Of a stretch of DNA of 6,955 nucleotides, positions 1-5,143 are shown in pieces. The DNA is from Methylovulum sp. (GTDB taxonomy: Bacteria; Pseudomonadota; Gammaproteobacteria; Methylococcales; Methylomonadaceae): positions 1 through 6,955 of the forward strand of contig JAQTNZ010000137.1 in the NCBI GenBank assembly GCA_028713595.1. Reading direction: 5' to 3'. Each line of letters starts with the position of its first letter. The stretch's first letter is position 1. The position numbers and the translations under genes are program-made. The notes under the pieces were generated by a model, which worked only from the letters and a program-made list of their open reading frames with translations, made no database searches and had not been told where the DNA came from.

Positions 1-45
1 CCTAGGCGATTCTTGGGTTTTGACTAACTGCTCGAAAGTGTTCAT
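1..45 (-). CDS. Unidentified protein, N-terminal 15 codons only
   Basis: The reading frame starts with ATG at 45-43 on the minus strand and runs off the left edge. The visible residues are MNTFEQLVKTQESPR. A good Shine-Dalgarno sequence (AGGA at 56-53, within TTGAGGAAA) lies 7 bases before the ATG, which is the main support that this is a real start. The visible residues are soluble and polar, with no signal peptide. Some phasin-type polyhydroxyalkanoate granule proteins begin in a similar way, but 15 residues are too few to assign a family. Confidence 0.5.
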   Translation of the reverse strand, partial: MNTFEQLVKTQESPR

Positions 46-279
46 GGGATTTTCCTCAATTAAATGCGGCTATGACTTGACACCCAAACTGCTAAAGGTC
101 ATTGGGCTTTATCTCAATAAAAAACAAGCCATTGATTTATAAAATAATCACAATCCTTAAGAGAATTCATCCCTTTTGAAATCAGATACTTACAAAAATC
201 CGTAGTTTTGTTCGGGCCGCCGTCTTGGCAACCCCTTGTATGACATGGGAGATATGCCAGAATGGGAGGGGGTTGAAAA

Positions 280-459
280 TTGTTGGTCTTTGGTGGGGCA
301 ATGAATCCTTATGGGCAAGCTTTAGATCAACACCCGATAAAGGCCGCATTTATTCAATGCTTAAGCTATGCCCCGCTTGACGTGACCCGTGTGTTTCGGT
401 GTGGAGTGGATATTATTGGTTTTGAGGGAGGGTTCAGCAATACGTCATATCACTTATAA
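280..459 (+). CDS. Weak small ORF, 59 residues, unknown
   Basis: A 59-residue frame can start at TTG 280, preceded at a 7-base distance by the purine-rich run GGGAGGGGG (264-272). It can also start at ATG 301, giving 52 residues with only GGTGGGG before it. The product has two cysteines, no obvious membrane segment and no family I recognise. An N-terminal LVFGGAMNP stretch superficially recalls a nucleotide-binding loop but lacks the histidines expected of nucleotidyltransferases. It could be a chance ORF or a decayed fragment. The ribosome-binding-site-like sequence is the only positive evidence. Confidence 0.18.
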   Translation: MLVFGGAMNPYGQALDQHPIKAAFIQCLSYAPLDVTRVFRCGVDIIGFEGGFSNTSYHL

Positions 460-718
460 ACCCATTCCATAACGTATAAAAATATCATGCCATTTTTTAA
501 GTCAATGGGTTGAAATATCAGCACAACAAGAAACACGCCTATCCGATAAAGGGGCAATGGTTTGCGCGGCAACGCCCATTAATCAATCCAGTAGCGCAAT
601 TTCACCTTAACGCACAGGTTTGGGTGGTCAACTCCCAAGAACGCCCAAATATAGAGGCATCCGAACAGCACCCTCCCTATCACCACCATAAAGCCGCTTA
701 CCATAGGCAATAGATAAC

Positions 719-738
719 GCTAAAAATACTTTTTTAGC
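719..738. repeat. AT-rich perfect hairpin
   Basis: GCTAAAAA (719-726) is followed after a 4-base loop by its exact complement TTTTTAGC (731-738). It marks the start of the AT-rich stretch leading to the 976 gene. It has no T-run beyond the stem on either strand, so it is not a classical intrinsic terminator. Confidence 0.4.
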
Positions 739-807
739 ACCAATACTAACATTTTTTATTAGCTTTAATTGCAATAAGCCACTTATTTTAAAGGCTAAAA
801 CAAATAT

Positions 808-861
808 CTAACATATTTTCTAATGATAATTTTGTTGACCTAACATGTTTTCTCATGTTAA
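808..861 (+). promoter_or_regulatory. Tandem operator-like repeats over a putative promoter
   Basis: Two 22-base copies lie in direct orientation at 808-829 and 840-861, matching at 19 of 22 positions, with starts 32 bases apart (about three DNA turns). The second copy contains a perfect inverted repeat, TAACATG-N6-CATGTTA (841-860). A more diverged copy starting with the same CTAACAT lies at 746-767. A possible -35 (TTGACC, 835-840) abuts the inverted repeat, and a weak -10 (TAAAAA, 859-864) overlaps its right arm at 18-base spacing. This geometry fits repressor control of the gene at 976. The repeats are seen directly; the promoter and its regulation are inferred. Confidence 0.45.
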
Positions 862-915
862 AAATTGCCCTGTTGATTTAGTTTCGCTAAACAACCAGCC
901 CACACATTGGGTTGC

Positions 916-933
916 TCCCTTAGAGGAAAGGGA
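916..933 (+). promoter_or_regulatory. Small leader hairpin upstream of the 976 gene
   Basis: TCCCTT (916-921) pairs with AAGGGA (928-933) around a 6-base loop, in the presumed 5' leader about 45 bases before the ATG. The loop holds AGAGGA, a Shine-Dalgarno-like sequence with no start codon close behind it. It could influence translation or mRNA stability; no known riboswitch class is recognisable. Confidence 0.25.
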
Positions 934-975
934 AATAACAAATAGTAATTCCAATAACAGAGAGAGGATTTTAAA

Positions 976-1185
976 ATGACTGAAGTAAAAGAAGACAATT
1001 CTTTGTGGTATATCGTTGGCGGCTGTATTGTTGCGATGATCGCTGTGGTTATTTTCCTGAGAGGCGAAAAATCAGCCCACTTGAAAAGCGGCGCGGTTGC
1101 CCAATTGCAAGCGGAAACATTTGCCAACATAGAAAAAAGACACACTCAAAACAATGTGACTGAAGATCAAAAAGCAGGCAAATAA
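976..1185 (+). CDS. Small single-pass membrane protein, 69 residues
   Basis: The ATG at 976 is preceded by a strong purine-rich ribosome binding site (AGAGAGGA, about 960-967). The acidic N-terminus (residues 1-8) leads into one hydrophobic segment at about 10-28, containing WYIVGGCIVAMIAVVIFL with a single cysteine at 17. R29, K32 and K37 follow directly. By the positive-inside rule the short acidic N-terminus faces the periplasm and the C-terminal 40 residues the cytoplasm. Residues 34-58 are Ala/Gln/Glu/Lys-rich and probably helical; the tail is hydrophilic. I recognise no family. The gene stands alone, with its own putative promoter and repeats upstream and a terminator immediately downstream, so it appears monocistronic. 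The complete expression signals make it likely to be real despite its size. Confidence 0.7.
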   Translation: MTEVKEDNSLWYIVGGCIVAMIAVVIFLRGEKSAHLKSGAVAQLQAETFANIEKRHTQNNVTEDQKAGK

Positions 1186-1187
1186 AT

Positions 1188-1228
1188 AAAAAATCCCCTC
1201 GGCGACAAACGCTTGGGGGGATTTCTTA
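1188..1228 (+). terminator. Rho-independent terminator of the 976 gene
   Basis: AAATCCCC (1191-1198) pairs with GGGGATTT (1217-1224), and an inner GCG/CGC pairing (1202-1204 with 1210-1212) extends the structure. The stem starts 5 bases after the stop codon and is followed by CTT. The T-tract is short and partly inside the stem, but the position and G/C-rich base support termination. The A-run on its left side could also let it act for transcripts arriving on the minus strand. Confidence 0.7.
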
Positions 1229-1349
1229 AGCGGATTTTATGATAAGACAGCCTGATGTAGGCGACGCATTTTGAATAGGGTCGGCTAACGCGCAAGTCAA
1301 CTGATGCCATAAGCTAACATTTGACGTGGGTGACCAGCCTTTTAATGGC
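1229..1349. other. Spacer between convergent transcription units
   Basis: No gene is seen here. An inverted repeat at 1337-1357 (GCCTTT with AAAGGC, 9-base loop) overlaps the end of the 67-residue minus-strand ORF but has no following T-run on the minus strand, so it is a poor terminator. If the small ORF at 1350-1553 is not real, this gene-free spacer extends to 1565. Confidence 0.5.
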
Positions 1350-1553
1350 TTAAAGGCATTCGAAAAATGATAAAAACCAAACGATTATTGATAGCCAGAT
1401 AGCCCCAATCACCCCAAGGTGTTTGTTTTTGCTACCTTCAGCCAGGTAGGGTGGGCAATATGTTTTGTCCACTATTTTTTTGCTGTCACTGGTTTTGCTG
1501 GGTATAGACGTACGCTTCTCCGCATTGCACGGGTAAGCCCCTTTCACTACCAC
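1350..1553 (-). CDS. Possible small tail-anchored protein, 67 residues
   Basis: A frame starting with GTG at 1553 lies 12 bases downstream of the kinase stop codon on the same strand; a second in-frame GTG lies two codons later. The first 45 residues are hydrophilic and Lys/Ser-rich with two cysteines (YPC, YCPPY). The last 20 or so form a hydrophobic, Trp-containing segment (GVIGAIWLSIIVWFLSFF) ending ECL, as in a tail-anchored membrane protein. No clear Shine-Dalgarno sequence is visible, and the start overlaps a region with ATG and TGA in other frames. Its position as a third gene of the pabB operon and the clean C-terminal hydrophobic segment favour it; the weak start argues against it. 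Confidence 0.3.
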   Translation of the reverse strand: MVVKGAYPCNAEKRTSIPSKTSDSKKIVDKTYCPPYLAEGSKNKHLGVIGAIWLSIIVWFLSFFECL

Positions 1554-1565
1554 ATTCAGGTAGTT

Positions 1566-2123
1566 TTAGCCTATAAACTGCTTGGCGTTAATAATGCTGA
1601 CCGGAAAACCCGCTCGGGCGATAAAGCCCGTAAAAGCGGTATCGACAATCCCTTGCACCGCCAAATCTTGCCAAGACCAACAGCTATCAATAGCGGCTGA
1701 TTTGACCAGCACCAGCGCATCGGCATGTAGGGTGGCGGCCAGCCAAGCGGCCAAACTGTCCGAGGTAATGTCCCACGTTGCGGGGATACCCGCTTGGTCA
1801 AGTTCGGCAATGTCCGGCGACCAGATAACGGTTGCCGCCGCGCATTGCTGGCGAATCGCCGCAACCTGCCCCATCAAGACAAACTCAGGTTTAAGCCCCT
1901 GAAACAGCAAGGCCATTTGCTGCATGGCCAAAATCGCCATCAGATGGGCGGTGCGGTCATTAAATTGCCAGACCTGTTGGCTTAAGCGCACCTGCTCGGC
2001 AAAACCGCCGCCACCCGGCACAATCACCACCGTCTTGCCCGGATAGTTTTTACCAATGCTGTCAAGGCAATCGGACAGGTGTTGCGACTGCGCCAAACTG
2101 CCACCGACCTTAACGACTATCAT
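1566..2123 (-). CDS. mfnE: MfnE-like amino-acid-kinase-family protein (methylofuran synthesis)
   Basis: This 185-residue protein has the amino acid kinase fold. It begins MIVVKVGGSL, with the phosphate-binding lysine and Gly-Gly at 5-8. VPGGGGFA follows at 35-42, a conserved ITSDSLAAW segment at 119-127, and LVKSAAID at 139-146 in the nucleotide-binding position. The short length and the W-x-ITSDSL motif match, from memory, the kinase MfnE that converts aminomethylfuranmethanol phosphate to the diphosphate with ATP during methanofuran synthesis. Homologues occur in methylotrophs that make methylofuran for the formyltransferase/hydrolase complex. It is not an aspartate or acetylglutamate kinase, both of which are longer. 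I chose the ATG at 2123 because the family starts at MxxVKxGGS. It overlaps the end of pabB by 14 bases, suggesting translational coupling. An upstream in-frame ATG at 2147 is less likely. The exact substrate is inferred. Confidence 0.72.
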   Translation of the reverse strand: MIVVKVGGSLAQSQHLSDCLDSIGKNYPGKTVVIVPGGGGFAEQVRLSQQVWQFNDRTAHLMAILAMQQMALLFQGLKPEFVLMGQVAAIRQQCAAATVIWSPDIAELDQAGIPATWDITSDSLAAWLAATLHADALVLVKSAAIDSCWSWQDLAVQGIVDTAFTGFIARAGFPVSIINAKQFIG

Positions 2124-3501
2124 CACGCCTAAACTGCCGTAAGACATCAAATAAGGCGGCGGCTTTGTCAAAGCATTCCTGGTATTCTTCAGCCAACACC
2201 GAATCATTGACAATGCCACCCCCTGCCCAAAAGCGGATGGTACCGCCCGAATGCACTAAAGTCCTGATGGCGATATTGCTGTCCATATTGCCATCGAAGC
2301 CAATATAGGCTATCGAACCGCAATAAATACCCCGGCGTTGCGGTTCCAATTCTTCTATGACTTCCATCGCACGGATTTTCGGTGCGCCGGTAATGGAGCC
2401 GCCCGGAAAACAGCTTTTTAACAAATCCAAAGCGTGTTGATGCGCCGCCAACTCGCCAGTAATGGTGCTGACCAGATGATGCACGGTCGCGTAACTTTCC
2501 ACCACAAATAATTTCGGCACTTTTACGGAACCGATGGTACAGGTTTTGCCAATATCATTGCGTAGCAAATCGACAATCATCACGTTTTCGGCACGGTCTT
2601 TCGGGCTATTTTCCAATTGCCGGATTTGTTGCCGGTCTTCATCGCTATCGGTTTTGCGCGGACGGGTGCCTTTAATCGGCTTAGTTTCCACATTGCCGTT
2701 TTGCAATTTTAAGAACCGCTCCGGCGATGTGCTTAAAATATGCACTTCAGGCGTATTAAGGTAGCAACTGAACGGGGCGGCATTGATTTGCCGCAACAAT
2801 TGGTAGGCCGTCCATGGATCGCCCTCACAACTGGCGACAAAACGCTGGGTAAGATTGACCTGATAGCAATCGCCTTCTTTTAGATAACGCTTAATGCGCC
2901 GGAAAGCGTCGGCATAATAAGCCCTATCCATATTCGGGCGGATTTCGCCCAATACGGCAAACGGCTTTGGGGTAATGTCCGGCAAAACACTAAAACAGGC
3001 CCGCAAACGCTCGCACGTTTGCGCGTCCAAACCTTGCGCCACCAAAGTGCTTTGTTGGCGATGATGGTCAACAATCACCGCCCAGGCGTAGATGCCCACC
3101 GCCATTTCGGCAATATGCTCGGCATCTTCGGCGATAATGGGCAAATGCTCCAAACGCCGCGCCAAATCATAGGCAAAATAGCCGATAGCCCCGCCATTAA
3201 ACGGTAAGCCGCTGATGTTTATGGCTTGCCCGGTAAAGGCCTGTAACTGCTGTTTGACCAGTAAGAACGGGTCGGCAAGGCTGTGGCTTACACCTGTGGC
3301 GGTGCTAATGATGGTGGTGTCGCCGTGGGTGACTAAGGTACACAAAGGCTCGGCGGCGATAATGTCGTAACGGCCTTGTTGGCTGGATGGGTGGCCACTA
3401 TCAAGGAAAACCGCCCAAGGCTGGTCTGACCATGTTGAAAACAACACGGCACTGTCTGCAAAATACGGCAGCGCGAAAGTGTATGGATGTGATACCGACA
3501 T
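2110..3501 (-). CDS. pabB: Aminodeoxychorismate synthase component I (PabB)
   Basis: This 463-residue cytoplasmic enzyme converts chorismate and ammonia to 4-amino-4-deoxychorismate, the precursor of 4-aminobenzoate. The N-terminal domain (about 1-170) is followed by a full chorismate-binding domain. Visible motifs are EGDCYQVNLTQR (209-220), PIKGTRPR (275-282), ENVMIVDLLRND (305-316), PGGSITGAPK (366-375) and AGGGIVNDS (426-434). The lysine of PIKGT (K277) distinguishes PabB from anthranilate synthase TrpE, which has alanine there. The length is typical for a stand-alone PabB, with no fused glutaminase or lyase domain, so PabA and PabC must be encoded elsewhere. The ATG at 3501 is the only ATG after the upstream stop at about 3600; its Shine-Dalgarno sequence is poor. 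In organisms with tetrahydromethanopterin, 4-aminobenzoate also feeds that cofactor through beta-RFAP synthase, which fits the overlapping MfnE-like kinase. Confidence 0.93.
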   Translation of the reverse strand: MSVSHPYTFALPYFADSAVLFSTWSDQPWAVFLDSGHPSSQQGRYDIIAAEPLCTLVTHGDTTIISTATGVSHSLADPFLLVKQQLQAFTGQAINISGLPFNGGAIGYFAYDLARRLEHLPIIAEDAEHIAEMAVGIYAWAVIVDHHRQQSTLVAQGLDAQTCERLRACFSVLPDITPKPFAVLGEIRPNMDRAYYADAFRRIKRYLKEGDCYQVNLTQRFVASCEGDPWTAYQLLRQINAAPFSCYLNTPEVHILSTSPERFLKLQNGNVETKPIKGTRPRKTDSDEDRQQIRQLENSPKDRAENVMIVDLLRNDIGKTCTIGSVKVPKLFVVESYATVHHLVSTITGELAAHQHALDLLKSCFPGGSITGAPKIRAMEVIEELEPQRRGIYCGSIAYIGFDGNMDSNIAIRTLVHSGGTIRFWAGGGIVNDSVLAEEYQECFDKAAALFDVLRQFRRDDSR

Positions 3502-3605
3502 TGAAAAGAAGTGTAATGGGAGGGGAGCGCACTGGCTTACGGAAAATCGCGCGGATAAGTACCCGATGGTAAGGCCAATACGGAAACGGACTCGAATTTA
3601 AGGGT

Positions 3606-3614
3606 ATTGTACCA
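3606..3614 (-). promoter_or_regulatory. Extended -10 promoter candidate for pabB
   Basis: Read on the minus strand, this is TGG followed by TACAAT, matching the extended -10 pattern TGn-TATAAT at all but one position. No good -35 is seen at 16-18 bases, as is common for extended -10 promoters. A start of transcription near 3599 would give a leader of about 98 bases before pabB. The remaining spacer (3502-3656) holds no gene. Confidence 0.4.
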
Positions 3615-3656
3615 TTATTTCTAGGCAAACTGGCTTAAGGCTGTCCGCTGCCTTTT

Positions 3657-4070
3657 TTATTCCGGCGGATAACCGTGATAATTGAGTTTGGCAAGCAAGC
3701 GCAAATTGAGGGTTTGGGTATCCATGTCCAAGCGTTTGGCGATGGTGTTGATCGGCAAGTTTTTTAGCGCTTCCAAAGAACCAAAACGCAGGGTGAACAG
3801 TTTGTTTTGTTTGAGCGCGGGAAAATGGCTCATAATGGCGGCACAACGCGCATCAACCAGTTGTCGGGCTTTATGCAGTTCGGCGGCCACTTCATGGCTT
3901 AAGGCCGCATTCGTACAGGTAGCTTGCGTTGGAGCGGGCTGGGCGGCAACCACGCCCCGCGCCTTATCGCGCAAGGCCGCCAGTTTACTGCTTTGGGCAG
4001 GGGCAACCAAGACGCTGGCCTCCTGCACCGTCACTTTCCGGCGTTTGGGCTGACTATTATCGGATATCAT
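3657..4070 (-). CDS. Hypothetical protein, 137 residues
   Basis: I do not recognise this protein. It starts at ATG 4070, preceded directly by an in-frame stop, and has no clear Shine-Dalgarno sequence. The N-terminus is basic (PKRRK, 8-12), followed by an Ala/Pro/Gln-rich and probably flexible region to about 55. A helical segment follows (58-82, with HEVAAELHKARQLVDARCAAI). The most ordered-looking part is the C-terminus (84-137). There FTLRFGSLEALKNLPINTIAKRLDMDTQTLNLRLLAKL reads as a series of helices with helix-turn-helix character (IAKRLDMDTQTL), ending LNYHGYPPE. No signal peptide or membrane segment is present. Overall it looks like a small cytoplasmic, possibly nucleic-acid-binding protein. 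It lies 155 bases upstream of pabB on the same strand but probably has its own transcript, because a pabB promoter candidate sits between them. An overlapping plus-strand frame appears to be its shadow. Confidence 0.6.
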   Translation of the reverse strand: MISDNSQPKRRKVTVQEASVLVAPAQSSKLAALRDKARGVVAAQPAPTQATCTNAALSHEVAAELHKARQLVDARCAAIMSHFPALKQNKLFTLRFGSLEALKNLPINTIAKRLDMDTQTLNLRLLAKLNYHGYPPE

Positions 4071-4558
4071 TCAGAACAGATGGGGGGATTAACAAAAATA
4101 AGCGGCATGATCGCACAAAATCAAAGCGCAAATTGATAATGCCAACACTTGCAAGCGCATATTAGGCTATAGCCAATAGCTTGGCAATAGCTTACCCCAG
4201 GTAGTTTGGGGATGAATCCATAAAAGTGGTTCATATAAACCCAATCAAAACCACAGAATATACAACGCATTATTAAGCAATTGATTTTAATAAAAAAATA
4301 AATATGGCATCAATTATGCCCTAAATAACGCGTATTTGAACCGTTCATTTGATTCGCTGTTGATCGGGATAATTATTCGCCCGCCGTTTTTAGAGGACAC
4401 TTTCAAATACATTGCCTTAAAAAAAGTCACAGGAAATGGGGTTGATGGATAAAAATTTATCCGGTTTAGTTTTATCGGGAACAACTGATAAACAGATTGG
4501 GACTAACATTTTGCATATAAAAACTTAAATTTTGCAACTCTCTTTCATAGGAAAAACC
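4071..4558. other. Divergent intergenic region with several short repeats
   Basis: This is 488 bases between two divergent genes, with no convincing ORF. It contains a 10-base palindrome GGCTATAGCC (4165-4174) and two direct copies of CAATAGCTT (4174-4182 and 4185-4193) one helical turn apart. It also has a short CCCCA/TGGGG stem (4195-4211) and an interrupted inverted repeat CGGG...CCCG (4365-4383). A cluster of GATAAA/TTTATC elements (4447-4492) is listed separately. The segment 4210-4340 is AT-rich. The length and repeat content suggest that one or both flanking genes are regulated. Confidence 0.5.
4447..4492 (+). promoter_or_regulatory. Clustered GATAAA/TTTATC inverted repeats
   Basis: A nearly continuous palindrome, GGATAAA-AA-TTTATCC (4447-4462), is followed by a second inverted pair, TTTATC (4471-4476) and GATAAA (4487-4492), separated by 10 bases. 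Four copies of the same hexamer in alternating orientation fall within 46 bases, ending 66 bases before the ATG of the cysteine-rich protein gene. A TATAAA at 4516-4521 could be the -10. The arrangement suggests a regulator binding site for that gene; the regulator is unknown. Confidence 0.35.
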
Positions 4559-4876
4559 ATGAAAACTTTACTAGCTATAATCATGATCGCTGCCACCTGT
4601 TTTCTTGGCTCTGCCCAAGCAGACATCAAAGCGGACAAACAGGCGGCGATGGCGGCTTGCGCCCAAGATGCGGCAACCGCCAATTGCCCAACCGTGCAGA
4701 AAGGCTTTTTTAAATGTTTGCGGGCTTATAAAAAAGCCAATAGCGGCTTTAAGTTCAGTGACAGTTGTAAAGCGGCTATGGGGACATTACGCGCAGATAA
4801 AAAAGCACAAAAAGATTCTTCAGCAAGCGCTCCAGCTTCCGCTCCCGCCTCTTCAGACAGCAATCCACCGCAGTGA
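4559..4876 (+). CDS. Secreted cysteine-rich-repeat protein, 105 residues
   Basis: The ATG at 4559 has a good ribosome binding site (AGGA, 4549-4552, 6 bases away); an in-frame TTG at 4532 is less likely. Residues 1-21 form a classical signal peptide (MKTLLAIIMIAATCFLGSAQA) with an AQA cleavage site before D22. The mature protein has four cysteines at 34, 43, 53 and 70, with the pattern C-x8-C-x9-C-L-x15-C. CAQD, FFKCL and DSCKAAM match the bacterial version of the short cysteine-rich (FGFR/Golgi type) repeat, found in small exported proteins of unknown role. Two disulfides are expected in the periplasm. The C-terminal 20 residues are a low-complexity Ser/Ala/Pro tail, probably disordered. The gene appears monocistronic, with a hairpin behind it. 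No enzyme or metal-binding function can be assigned; the pattern is not a haem or copper site. Confidence 0.75.
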   Translation: MKTLLAIIMIAATCFLGSAQADIKADKQAAMAACAQDAATANCPTVQKGFFKCLRAYKKANSGFKFSDSCKAAMGTLRADKKAQKDSSASAPASAPASSDSNPPQ

Positions 4877-4913
4877 TTGCGCCGCTAACCGCCCCATAAG
4901 CGCCCGTCTTGAT

Positions 4914-4949
4914 CACCGCTTAGTTTAATTGCCTTCAAACCAAGCGGTG
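4914..4949 (+). terminator. Long imperfect hairpin after the cysteine-rich gene
   Basis: CACCGCTT (4914-4921) pairs with AAGCGGTG (4942-4949). After one mismatch, GTTT (4923-4926) pairs with AAAC (4937-4940), closing a loop of about 10 bases. It lies 37 bases after the stop codon and is followed only by TTT, so it could act as a terminator or as a 3'-end stabilising structure. Confidence 0.5.
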
Positions 4950-5002
4950 TTTGGGACAAAGGCCTTTTTATGGGTTAAAACTGGAAAACACAGGAGTGAT
5001 AT

Positions 5003-5116
5003 ATGACCAACAATTTTAAAGAAAGCCACCAGCACCTCATCTTGGCCCTGCTGGTATATGGGGCGTTTGCATTGCCTGTTGTTGCAGATGAAACAACGCC
5101 ACTACCCAATAGCTGA
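5003..5116 (+). CDS. 37-residue signal-peptide-like small ORF
   Basis: The ATG at 5003 has one of the best ribosome binding sites in the window (AGGAG, 4992-4996, 6 bases away). The frame encodes 37 residues ending at TGA 5114-5116. Residues 11-28 (HLILALLVYGAFALPVVA) look like the hydrophobic core and V-x-A cleavage site of a signal peptide, leaving only DETTPLPNS as the mature part. It could be a true exported micropeptide, a small membrane protein, or the 5' remnant of an exported protein gene whose body has been lost. It converges on the RND gene, with 27 bases between the two stop codons. The frame is too short for homology by eye. Confidence 0.42.
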   Translation: MTNNFKESHQHLILALLVYGAFALPVVADETTPLPNS

Positions 5117-5143
5117 CCCAGTAGCGTCAACTTTATTCAAACC

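Larger units (their letters stand above)
46..807. other. Long spacer without a convincing gene
   Basis: About 760 bases lie between the left-edge gene and the repeat region upstream of the small membrane protein gene. The first 140 bases are AT-rich and presumably hold the promoter of the left-edge gene; I found no clear -35/-10 pair. Bases 200-720 have a more balanced composition but only short ORFs. One is 280-459 (listed separately). The other is a TTG-initiated frame at 510-713 with no ribosome binding site and no recognisable motif, which I do not call. Beyond about 720 the sequence becomes strongly AT-rich. Confidence 0.6.

Noticed and set aside
301..459. Possible nucleotidyltransferase fragment (GGAMNP near an N-terminus)
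   Set aside because: The conserved histidines after the glycine-rich loop are missing and nothing downstream fits the family.
510..713. A 67-codon plus-strand frame starting at TTG
   Set aside because: No Shine-Dalgarno sequence, a non-ATG start, a His/Gln-rich composition and no recognisable motif.
1419..1700. A 93-codon plus-strand frame starting at GTG
   Set aside because: It runs antisense into the kinase gene and has no ribosome binding site; its hydrophobic start mirrors the spacer composition.
3635..3658. AAGGC...GCCTT hairpin followed by six T on the plus strand, resembling a terminator
   Set aside because: The stem is only 5 base pairs and no plus-strand gene precedes it; on the minus strand, where the genes are, no T-run follows.
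3682..4053. A 123-codon plus-strand frame opposite the 137-residue protein
   Set aside because: No ribosome binding site and a composition (Ser/Ala/Arg-rich, no domain) typical of a shadow; the minus-strand frame has a more protein-like pattern. This is a judgement, since neither product is recognised.
4365..4383. Fur-box-like ATAATTAT core flanked by CGGG/CCCG
   Set aside because: It lacks the repeated GATAAT hexamers of a Fur box, has two mismatches in the arms and lies about 180 bases from the nearest start codon.
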